Below, piece after piece: positions 35,544 to 43,033 of a DNA stretch of 64,000 nucleotides. Source of the DNA: Williamsia sp. (GTDB taxonomy: Bacteria > Bacteroidota > Bacteroidia > Chitinophagales > Chitinophagaceae); the NCBI GenBank assembly GCA_015069695.1, contig JADCRZ010000018.1:62001-126000 (forward strand), read 5' to 3'. The notes under the pieces are model-generated. The model worked only from the letters and a program-made list of their open reading frames with translations, was not told the origin of the DNA and searched no databases. The position numbers were made by a program, and so were the translations under genes. Each line of letters starts with the position of its first letter. Position 1 is the stretch's first letter.

Positions 35544-36824
35544 ATGTATCCGAATTTGTATTATGCTGTTAAAGATTTGTTTGGGATTGAACCGTGGAGG
35601 GGACTTCGTTTTTTTAATTCATTTGGTTTTTTTGTCGCTATTTCATTTATTCTCGCGGCCGTAACCCTGTCGTGGGAACTCAGAAGAAAAAGCGGGTTGG
35701 GCCTTCTTCATTATGAAGAGGAAAAGCTAACCGTAGGAAGACCTGCTACCGGCGCAGAGTTGCTCACCAACTTCCTGCTCGGTTTTTTACTCGGATACAA
35801 ATTCATCGGCGCATTCACATCCAGCAGTCCGTTGGCTGCCAATCCAAGCGACTATATTTTCTCCCTGGAAGGCAGCTGGCCGCTTGGTATTGGGGTCGGG
35901 CTTCTTTTTGCCGGGCTTAAATGGTGGGAAAAGAACAAACAAAAGCTGGCAAAGCCGGAAGAAAGGACCATCAGGATCTGGCCGCAGGACAGGGTGGGCG
36001 ATCTGCTGATCTACGCTGCCATCTTTGGGTTTCTGGGCGCCAAGATCTTTCACAACCTGGAAAACTGGAACGACCTGGTGAAGGATCCGATCGGTTCGCT
36101 GCTTTCGTTCAGCGGACTGACATTTTATGGCGGACTGATCTGCGCTGCTGCTGCCATTGCTTTTTATGCACGCAAACACCGCATCAATTTCTGGCACCTG
36201 AGTGATGCCGTAGCGCCGGGTTTGATGCTGGCGTATGCCGTCGGCAGACTGGGTTGCCAGGTATCCGGCGACGGCGACTGGGGTATCATCAACAGTGCCT
36301 ACGTGGCAACACCTGATGCCAAAGTTGCGCCGGCACGGGGGAACGATTTTACCGCTGCGCTCGAAGCCAACCGGGGTTTCTACGAGCACCAGTTCGACAG
36401 CCTCAGCGGGGTACACCATGCTTATTTTCACAGCAATGCCCTGCCTACCTGGATGGTGGCTTACACCTATCCGCACAATGTGATCAATGAGGGCGTTCAT
36501 ATCCAGGATTGCGCCGGGCAATATTGCAGCTACCTGCCCCTGCCTGTTTTTCCGACTCCCCTGTATGAAACCATTGTCGGACTCCTTTTATTTGCCTTCC
36601 TGTGGGGCATCCGCAAGCGGATCAGCACGCCTGGCGTGCTTTTCGGCATTTACCTGATCGTAAACGGATTGGAACGGTTCTTTGTAGAAAAGATCCGGAT
36701 CAACACCAAGTACAACATTTTTGGCTTTCATCCTACCCAGGCAGAGATCATCTCCTTCCTGCTGGTGGTTGGAGGCATTGCAATGATCGTTTATTTCAGA
36801 AAACAGGCGCGGGTAGCCGTATAG
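35544..36824 (+). CDS. lgt: Prolipoprotein diacylglyceryl transferase
   Basis: The 426-residue inner-membrane enzyme attaches diacylglycerol to the lipobox cysteine of prolipoproteins. The Lgt signature region is present as APGLMLAYAVGRLGCQVSGDGDWG, as are GLTFYGGLICAAAAIAFY and the C-terminal VFPTPLYETIVGLLLFAFLW and NGLERFFVEKIRIN. It is longer than the roughly 290-residue proteobacterial enzyme because of an extra N-terminal segment and an insert of about 70 residues at 250-330, which appears typical of this phylum. At least two probable lipoproteins in this window would be its substrates. Confidence 0.9.
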   Translation: MYPNLYYAVKDLFGIEPWRGLRFFNSFGFFVAISFILAAVTLSWELRRKSGLGLLHYEEEKLTVGRPATGAELLTNFLLGFLLGYKFIGAFTSSSPLAANPSDYIFSLEGSWPLGIGVGLLFAGLKWWEKNKQKLAKPEERTIRIWPQDRVGDLLIYAAIFGFLGAKIFHNLENWNDLVKDPIGSLLSFSGLTFYGGLICAAAAIAFYARKHRINFWHLSDAVAPGLMLAYAVGRLGCQVSGDGDWGIINSAYVATPDAKVAPARGNDFTAALEANRGFYEHQFDSLSGVHHAYFHSNALPTWMVAYTYPHNVINEGVHIQDCAGQYCSYLPLPVFPTPLYETIVGLLLFAFLWGIRKRISTPGVLFGIYLIVNGLERFFVEKIRINTKYNIFGFHPTQAEIISFLLVVGGIAMIVYFRKQARVAV

Positions 36825-36966
36825 GCAACTTCTTTCTGCGGGTATTGACACTTGGTTTTCCACCTAATCGGATTGGCTGTTTTTGGGGGTTGGCCTGTAA
36901 CCTGTTGTTTTAGGACAGCGTCATACAGATCATTCCATCACTGAGCTGAAATTCTCCGGAAAGTTT

Positions 36967-39537
36967 ATGTTACCGACTATCAAACAGACCAATTGCCCTA
37001 TCAAGAGCCATGTTACTTGCAATACCAGGTATCTATTTTTGCCCCATAATTTGCATAACCAGATACAGTGCTATAGTGCACCTAAAAGATTTCTTTTTCT
37101 GCTATCTACTTTGATCCTGGTTGCCCTGGCTGGATTTGGCCAGGCACCGGATGATCGGATCACCGGTTCGGTTCAGGACACCGGCCATCATGCGCTGGAA
37201 GGTGTTACCGTTTCCCTGCTTCATGCAAAAGATTCTTCCCGGGTTGCCCATACTGTTTCAGATGCGAAAGGACAGTATGCATTCAGGCAATCCTCACCGG
37301 GTAATTACCTCCTGCTTTTTAGCAGCGTAGGATATACCTCCCTGTATTCTGAAAAATTCCAGCTTGACGCAAATAGACCAGTAAAGATCCTCCCTTCTGT
37401 TCAACTGCATCAGGCAGCCACCAACCTGGCAGGCGTTACAGTAGCCGGCCGCAAATCATTGATTGAACAAAAAATAGACAGAACGGTCGTTAACGTGGAT
37501 GCCGCTGTAACCAATGGCGGGGCCACTGCCCTGGAAGTACTGGAAAAACTGCCGGGGGTTACAGTTGATAAAGATGGCAATGTAAGTATGAAGGGAAAAG
37601 CATCTGTAATGATTATGGTTGACGGCAAGCCATCTTACCTAAGCGGAGCAGAACTGGTTAACCTCCTGCGCACCCTCAATGCAAACCAGCTCGACCAGAT
37701 AGAACTCATGACCAACCCGCCCGCCAAATACGATGCAGCGGGCAACTCAGGGATCATCAACATCAAAACAAAAAAGATCAAGCTGCAGGGTTTTAATGGC
37801 AGCGCAACAGCAGGCTATGCACAAGGCATCTATGCCCGTACAAACAACAGCCTCAACCTGAACTACCGTACAGCCAACGTGAATACGTTTGCCAACTTCT
37901 CGTTCAATGAATCTAAAAGGGGCAATGAGCTGGATATTGAAAGAAAATACAAGCATGCAGACGGGCACACCATCAATGCCATGTTCGACCAGACTTCCTA
38001 TATCAAACAAGGTGGCAGCGATGGAAGCGTAAAAGCAGGAATGGACTTTTTCCTGAGCAAAAAAACAACCCTGGGATTTGTCGGAACCGGCTATCTTTCT
38101 TCCCAGCGTACAGAAGTAAATAACACCAGTTTTTTAAAAAACAGCGTGGGTGAAACAGACTCCGTTGTTCACTCCGCAGGCAACGGAAAAGAGCCCTGGA
38201 GAAATGGAACGTTCAACCTTAATTTCCGTCAGCAGTTTGACACTACGGGCCGAGAGCTGACCGCCGACATTGACTATATGCATTACCGGGCTGATGGTGA
38301 CCAGCATTTTACCAATACATCGTACAAGACAGCAGGTGTAAAGATGAACGAAACATCACTCAGGGCAGACCTGCCGATCGGCATCAACATTTATTCAGCA
38401 AAGATAGATTATACCCAACTGTTGAAAGGAGCCATCAAGTTTGAAACAGGCGTAAAATCCAGTTATGTAAAAACCTCCAACCAGGCCGGTTATTACAACC
38501 TGCTGGGAGGTCAATGGCAACCGGACTATGAGAAAACAAACAGCTTTCGCTATACAGAAAACATCAATGCAGCCTATATCAACCTGAACAAACAAATCAG
38601 GAAATGGGGAATACAAACCGGTTTGCGCTATGAAAACACCAATTATTCAGGCCTGCAGGCAGGCAATCCGCAGAAAAGAGATTCTTCCTTCCGGCGCAGC
38701 TACAACAGCTTTTTCCCGACCCTGTTTTTCAGCTATGCGGCCAACCCCAAAAATCAATTCGGACTGAACATCGGCAGAAGGATCGACCGTCCGGCTTACC
38801 AGGATCTGAATCCATTTATTTTCTTTCTGGACAACTACACCTATCAATCCGGAAACCCGTACCTGAAGCCACAGTTCTCCACCAACATCGAGCTGTCGCA
38901 TACCTTCCATGGCTTTCTGACCACCACGCTGAACTACAGCCGCACCAGGAATTATTTTATGCAGACCTTTGAACAGGCAGGTTATGCAACCGTTCTGCGC
39001 AACGACAATATCGGCTTAAGAAGAAACGGCGGCGTAGCTGTAAGTGCCCAGGTCCCGGTGAAGAAGTGGTGGAATGCCAGCGTGTATGCAAACTACAATT
39101 ATGATTTGTTTACCGGCGTACTGTATGGAGATAAGCTGAAGGCAGCTGCAGGCACTTTTATGACGAATATCAACAACCAGTTCAGGTTTGAGCACGGCTG
39201 GAGCGCAGAGCTGTCGGGCTTTTACAGAACAAGGGGCGTGGAAGGACAGATCATGATTCAACCCCTGGGACAAGTATCGGCCGGCGTGTCCAAACAAGTT
39301 TTAAAAAGCAAAGGAAGCCTGCGCTTCAGCATACGGGACTTGTTCTACACCCAGAAATCTGAAGGCCGGATGAACTTCCAGCAAACAGAAGCCCATTTCC
39401 GGGACAGGCCCGATTCGAGGGTGGCGAATATTACGTTTAGCTACCGCTTTGGAAAACCATTAAAAACAGCGCAGAACAACAGAAAGACCGGCGGTTCCGA
39501 TGAAGAGCAAAACCGGGTAAGAGTGGGTGGAAATTAG
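36967..39537 (+). CDS. Outer-membrane beta-barrel protein, paralogue of the 9686 gene
   Basis: An 856-residue receptor-like protein whose signal region is FLFLLSTLILVALAGFGQ; the only ATG lies 38 codons before it, so the true start may be a non-ATG codon or the leader may be unusually long. The order is carboxypeptidase regulatory domain (ITGSVQDTGHHALEGVTVSL), plug-like domain (GATALEVLEKLPGVTVDKDG, VDGKPSYLSGAELVNLL, PPAKYDAAGNSGIINIKTKK) and barrel ending in FSYRFGKPL. It matches the 9686 gene throughout, including GRRIDRPAYQDLNPFIF. No SusD partner or TonB box is seen; the ligand is unknown. Confidence 0.85.
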   Translation: MLPTIKQTNCPIKSHVTCNTRYLFLPHNLHNQIQCYSAPKRFLFLLSTLILVALAGFGQAPDDRITGSVQDTGHHALEGVTVSLLHAKDSSRVAHTVSDAKGQYAFRQSSPGNYLLLFSSVGYTSLYSEKFQLDANRPVKILPSVQLHQAATNLAGVTVAGRKSLIEQKIDRTVVNVDAAVTNGGATALEVLEKLPGVTVDKDGNVSMKGKASVMIMVDGKPSYLSGAELVNLLRTLNANQLDQIELMTNPPAKYDAAGNSGIINIKTKKIKLQGFNGSATAGYAQGIYARTNNSLNLNYRTANVNTFANFSFNESKRGNELDIERKYKHADGHTINAMFDQTSYIKQGGSDGSVKAGMDFFLSKKTTLGFVGTGYLSSQRTEVNNTSFLKNSVGETDSVVHSAGNGKEPWRNGTFNLNFRQQFDTTGRELTADIDYMHYRADGDQHFTNTSYKTAGVKMNETSLRADLPIGINIYSAKIDYTQLLKGAIKFETGVKSSYVKTSNQAGYYNLLGGQWQPDYEKTNSFRYTENINAAYINLNKQIRKWGIQTGLRYENTNYSGLQAGNPQKRDSSFRRSYNSFFPTLFFSYAANPKNQFGLNIGRRIDRPAYQDLNPFIFFLDNYTYQSGNPYLKPQFSTNIELSHTFHGFLTTTLNYSRTRNYFMQTFEQAGYATVLRNDNIGLRRNGGVAVSAQVPVKKWWNASVYANYNYDLFTGVLYGDKLKAAAGTFMTNINNQFRFEHGWSAELSGFYRTRGVEGQIMIQPLGQVSAGVSKQVLKSKGSLRFSIRDLFYTQKSEGRMNFQQTEAHFRDRPDSRVANITFSYRFGKPLKTAQNNRKTGGSDEEQNRVRVGGN

Positions 39538-39563
39538 TATTTTTACCCTCCTAATCCATCATT

Positions 39564-40055
39564 ATGCCTTCATTTGACATCGTAAGCAAGGTCGACTTGC
39601 AAACCCTCGACAATGCCATCAATACGGTAAAAAAAGAAATAACCACCCGGTTTGATTTCAAGGGTTCGCACGTGGTGATTGACCTGAACAAAAAAGATTT
39701 TACGCTTCACCTGGAAGCCGACAGCGAAATGAAGCTTGACCAGATCATCGATGTGCTGATCAGCCGCAGCATGAAGCAGCACCTGGCAGCCGAGATCTAT
39801 GACCTGAGCAAGGAAGCTTACCCTAGCGGGAAAGTGGTCAAAAAAGAGGTGGCTGTGCGCAACGGCATCAAACAGGAAGACGCCAAAAAGATCGTGAAGC
39901 TGATAAAAGACAGCGGTCTGAAAGTACAGCCGGCCATTATGGACGACATTGTACGGGTCACCGGCAAAAAGATCGACGACCTCCAGGAAGTGATCCAGGC
40001 TTCAAAGAGCTGGAACTTGGGACTGGCCCTTCAACATGTAAATATGAAAAGCTAA
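39564..40055 (+). CDS. YajQ family nucleotide (c-di-GMP)-binding protein
   Basis: The 163-residue protein opens MPSFDIVSKVDLQTLDNAIN and has the two ferredoxin-like halves of YajQ (TRFDFKGSHVVIDL, RVTGKKIDDLQEVIQ). Relatives in Xanthomonas bind cyclic di-GMP and act with a LysR regulator; RNA and nucleotide binding have also been described. No partner regulator is adjacent. It starts 26 bases after the receptor gene and could be read from the same transcript. Confidence 0.93.
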   Translation: MPSFDIVSKVDLQTLDNAINTVKKEITTRFDFKGSHVVIDLNKKDFTLHLEADSEMKLDQIIDVLISRSMKQHLAAEIYDLSKEAYPSGKVVKKEVAVRNGIKQEDAKKIVKLIKDSGLKVQPAIMDDIVRVTGKKIDDLQEVIQASKSWNLGLALQHVNMKS

Positions 40056-40084
40056 TCCTATTTTCTATTTTCAGCTGAATTGCC

Positions 40085-40092
40085 TACATTTG
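40085..40092 (+). promoter_or_regulatory. Candidate -7 promoter box for L31
   Basis: TACATTTG matches TAnnTTTG. A T-rich TTTTC lies about 19 bases upstream at the -33 position. The ATG is 53 bases downstream. Confidence 0.55.
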
Positions 40093-40145
40093 CAAACTTA
40101 TTTTAAAACCGTACGGCCAAATCCGTATACTTCAACAACATTTTT

Positions 40146-40400
40146 ATGAAACAAGATATCCATCCCAAGAGCTACAGAATGGTGGTGTTCAAGGACATGA
40201 GTAACGGAGAAGCTTTTCTCAGCAGGTCAACCGCCTCTTCAAAGGAAACCATGCAATGGGAAGATGGCAATGAGTATCCGTTGATCAAACTGGAAATTTC
40301 CAACACCTCCCACCCGTTCTTCACTGGCAAATCCATGCTGGTAGATACGGCCGGTCGTATCGACAAATTCAAAAAGCGCTACGAGAAAAAAACAAAATAA
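40146..40400 (+). CDS. rpmE2: Ribosomal protein L31, type B
   Basis: At 84 residues, with [30 protein letters not shown] and [25 protein letters not shown], it is a type-B L31. The zinc-binding cysteines of the type-A form are absent, so the ribosome does not depend on zinc for this protein. It is a single-gene unit with promoter and terminator. Confidence 0.95.
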   Translation: MKQDIHPKSYRMVVFKDMSNGEAFLSRSTASSKETMQWEDGNEYPLIKLEISNTSHPFFTGKSMLVDTAGRIDKFKKRYEKKTK

Positions 40401-40423
40401 TTGCTGGATCAGCCAGCGCCGAG

Positions 40424-40460
40424 AAGCCCTTTCCGTTTTGCCGGAAAGGGCTTTTTCTTT
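40424..40460 (+). terminator. Terminator of the L31 gene
   Basis: AAGCCCTTTCCG (40424-40435) pairs perfectly with CGGAAAGGGCTT (40442-40453), followed by TTTCTTTT. Confidence 0.88.
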
Positions 40461-40495
40461 TAAGCTTAACAGGTTGAATGTTGTAGTTTTAGGTC

Positions 40496-41506
40496 ATGAA
40501 CCTAGTTGATGACGCCACCATCGTGAAAGGGCTTTTTCCCTTTACCCTTACGCGGTCCCCGGCAGACATCCGCATTGGCATCCTGACCATCCGTGAAAAG
40601 TGGGCGCAAACACCCGGCGCAGATACCCTTGCAGTCATCCCCTCCCATATCCTGCCATCCCAACAGGTAGTAGACTGCCTGCGAACAAGCACGCCTCTTC
40701 CCCCCGGCATTGCATCGATCGAACATCCCTGGCATATCTTTCACTACAACGACCCTGCTATCCGGCAGGATTTCGCCCTGCTGACTGCCGGCAGGCAATC
40801 AGCCCCTGTCCCATCCTCCAACAAGGTGCGCAACCCGGAACAAGTGTTTCTGGAACCTGGGGCAGTTGTAGAAGACTGTATTATCAATGCATCTACAGGT
40901 CCGGTGTGGATCGGCAGGGGCGCATTGGTCATGGAAGGCAGCATGATCCGCGGGCCGGTGGCGCTTTGCGAGGGAAGTGTTGTAAAGATGGGGGCGAAAA
41001 TATATGGAGCCACTACCATCGGCCCTTATTGCGTGGCCGGCGGAGAGATCAAAAACTCCGTTATGTTCGGCTACAGCAACAAAGCGCATGACGGTTACTT
41101 AGGCGATTCAGTATTGGGCGAATGGTGCAACCTGGGAGCAGGCACTTCTAATTCAAACCTGAAAAACAATGGCGGAAATGTGCGTCCGTTCAATCCGCTA
41201 ACAGGGCAGTATGCAGTGGCGGGCATAAAATGCGGCTTGCTGATGGGCGACTACTCACGCGCTGCGATCAACACTTCTTTTAACACCGGCACGGTAACGG
41301 GTGTTTGTTGCAATATCTTTTGTGACGGCCTCACGCCTACCTGGATCCCCAGCTTTAGCTGGGGCTGTGAAGGAAAGCGATACGAGTTTGACAAAGCGAT
41401 CCGCGATGTGGCGGTTTGGAAAAACTTTAAGCACCAGGAATTAACAAAGGAGGAAATTCAAAAATTACAGTTCATCTTTGACAACAATTCAACCAACTCA
41501 CCATGA
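40496..41506 (+). CDS. GlmU-like putative sugar nucleotidyltransferase with left-handed beta-helix
   Basis: The 336-residue protein begins with a short NTP-transferase-like half (FPFTLTRSPADIRIGILTIREKW), which lacks the usual GGxGTR loop. It continues into hexapeptide repeats at about 125-270 (PVWIGRGALVMEGSMIRGPVALCEG, KMGAKIYGATTIGPYCVAGG). The NSVMFGYSNKAHDGYLGDSVLG stretch resembles the acetyltransferase side of GlmU-type proteins of this phylum. Enzymatic activity is uncertain. Its stop overlaps the tpiA start codon (ATGA), so the two are translationally coupled. Confidence 0.8.
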   Translation: MNLVDDATIVKGLFPFTLTRSPADIRIGILTIREKWAQTPGADTLAVIPSHILPSQQVVDCLRTSTPLPPGIASIEHPWHIFHYNDPAIRQDFALLTAGRQSAPVPSSNKVRNPEQVFLEPGAVVEDCIINASTGPVWIGRGALVMEGSMIRGPVALCEGSVVKMGAKIYGATTIGPYCVAGGEIKNSVMFGYSNKAHDGYLGDSVLGEWCNLGAGTSNSNLKNNGGNVRPFNPLTGQYAVAGIKCGLLMGDYSRAAINTSFNTGTVTGVCCNIFCDGLTPTWIPSFSWGCEGKRYEFDKAIRDVAVWKNFKHQELTKEEIQKLQFIFDNNSTNSP

Positions 41507-42264
41507 GAAAACAAATAGCTGCTGCTAACTGGAAAATGAACCTTACCTATGAACAGGGAGAAAAACTGCTCCAGGATATCTTAGCAGTAAAAATTCCCGG
41601 GCAAGCCCACCAACAGGTCATTTTTGCCGTTCCTTTTCCATACCTTATCATGGCAAAGACGGCAGTAGCCGAAAGAACGGACTACTCCATAGCTGCGCAG
41701 AACTGCTATTCCAAAAAATCGGGTGCCTATACAGGTGAGGTATCGGCGGAGATGTTGTACTCTATCGGTATCCGTTATTGCGTGATCGGGCACAGTGAAA
41801 GAAGAGAATATTTTCAGGAATCTGATGAGATGCTGGCAGAAAAGATCAACCTCTTGCTGGTACAGGAAACAACGCCCGTTTTTTGTTGCGGCGAACCATT
41901 GGAAGTCCGCAAAGCAGCCGGTCAAAACAAGCATGTTGAAACCCAGCTGCAAAAATCCTTGTTTCACCTCACAGCTGAGCAAGTCAGCAAGCTGGTGATT
42001 GCCTATGAACCGATCTGGGCCATTGGAACAGGCCAAACAGCAACGACCGAGCAGGCACAAGAAATGCATGCATTCCTGCGGTCGGTGCTGGAAAAGCAAT
42101 GGGGAAAAGAAACGGCAGAAGCTGTTTCCATCCTGTACGGCGGGAGCGTCAAAGCTTCTAACGCCGCGGAATTGTTTGCCTGTCCGGATGTTGACGGAGG
42201 ACTGGTGGGAGGCGCTTCCCTGGTAGCGCAGGATTTTGTGCAGATTATCAAAGCCCTCAAATAG
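41503..42264 (+). CDS. tpiA: Triosephosphate isomerase
   Basis: This 253-residue TIM barrel interconverts dihydroxyacetone phosphate and glyceraldehyde 3-phosphate. Catalytic residues are in place: Lys in AANWKMNL, His in CVIGHSERREYF and Glu in AYEPIWAIGTGQTA. The phosphate-binding loops ILYGGSVK and DGGLVGGASL are also intact. It overlaps the preceding gene by four bases. Confidence 0.97.
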   Translation: MRKQIAAANWKMNLTYEQGEKLLQDILAVKIPGQAHQQVIFAVPFPYLIMAKTAVAERTDYSIAAQNCYSKKSGAYTGEVSAEMLYSIGIRYCVIGHSERREYFQESDEMLAEKINLLLVQETTPVFCCGEPLEVRKAAGQNKHVETQLQKSLFHLTAEQVSKLVIAYEPIWAIGTGQTATTEQAQEMHAFLRSVLEKQWGKETAEAVSILYGGSVKASNAAELFACPDVDGGLVGGASLVAQDFVQIIKALK

Positions 42265-42342
42265 TTAATGTTCCGGTAAAATGCCCCTGGTTCAGCACCT
42301 TTTGAATAATTTTTGGTTAATATCGGTATAAAGCGTTCCAGA

Positions 42343-42813
42343 ATGAAAAGAAATAACGGCCTTCAACCGCTGTCACGCCAGCACCATGATGAACTGCTCT
42401 CCTGCCTGCTCATCAAAAAAGGCGTCAACAAAAAAGCAGATATCAAAGTACTGACGGATTTTACCAATCTTTTCTGGAAAGATGACCTGATCAAACACAT
42501 CAAGGCCGAGGAAGAAATCTTAATTCCTTTCCTGGTAAAGCACCGCTTTGAAAACCGCTTTATCAACATCCTGAAAACCGATCACTCTATGATCAATGCC
42601 CTGATCGATCGCCTTAACACGTTCGACCGGCGGCACAAAACTTTTCAAATATTTGCAGAACTGGTAGAACAGCATATCCGCTTTGAAGAAAGATTTGTTT
42701 TTGAAAAGATCCAGGAACAACTCGGCGACAAAGAACTGGACGAATTGGGTCTGCAGCTCCACAATATCCAGTACCGCAAATGTACCGACTACCCCGTGCG
42801 GTTCTGGGAATAA
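42343..42813 (+). CDS. Hemerythrin-like domain protein
   Basis: The ATG at 42343 (MKRNNGLQPLSRQHHDELL) is preferred over a TTG frame from 42313 and gives 156 residues. The four-helix pattern carries spaced His/Glu ligands: RQHHDELL, LIKHIKAEEEIL, LKTDHSMINAL and EQHIRFEERFVFEKI. This is consistent with a di-iron, oxygen- or NO-sensing hemerythrin fold. There is no signal peptide, so it is cytoplasmic. It follows tpiA by about 80 bases. Confidence 0.82.
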   Translation: MKRNNGLQPLSRQHHDELLSCLLIKKGVNKKADIKVLTDFTNLFWKDDLIKHIKAEEEILIPFLVKHRFENRFINILKTDHSMINALIDRLNTFDRRHKTFQIFAELVEQHIRFEERFVFEKIQEQLGDKELDELGLQLHNIQYRKCTDYPVRFWE

Positions 42814-43033
42814 CAAAAGCATCGCAGAAATTTTATGGAGGGTGCATGGTGGCTTTGACCTGCTAAGCATAGGGCGCCCGAACAGAATGGCAAAGAAGAA
42901 ACGTACGTTCATCCCTTCCTGACAAGGCTGTTTACCGCTTGCTCAGGCATACCTGCCGTTTGCTGATTGTAGGGTGATGGGCAGCTGCATAAATCGTATA
43001 TTCATTCTAGACATACCCTCTAAAACTTCTGCC

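Noticed and set aside
42820-42922. Short frame ending MAKKKRTFIPS after the hemerythrin-like gene
   Set aside because: It is only an out-of-frame continuation of the hemerythrin region with no independent support.
42974-43033. Upstream start for the T9SS cargo gene
   Set aside because: The longer N-terminus is polar and would bury the signal peptide; the ATG at 43034 fits export.
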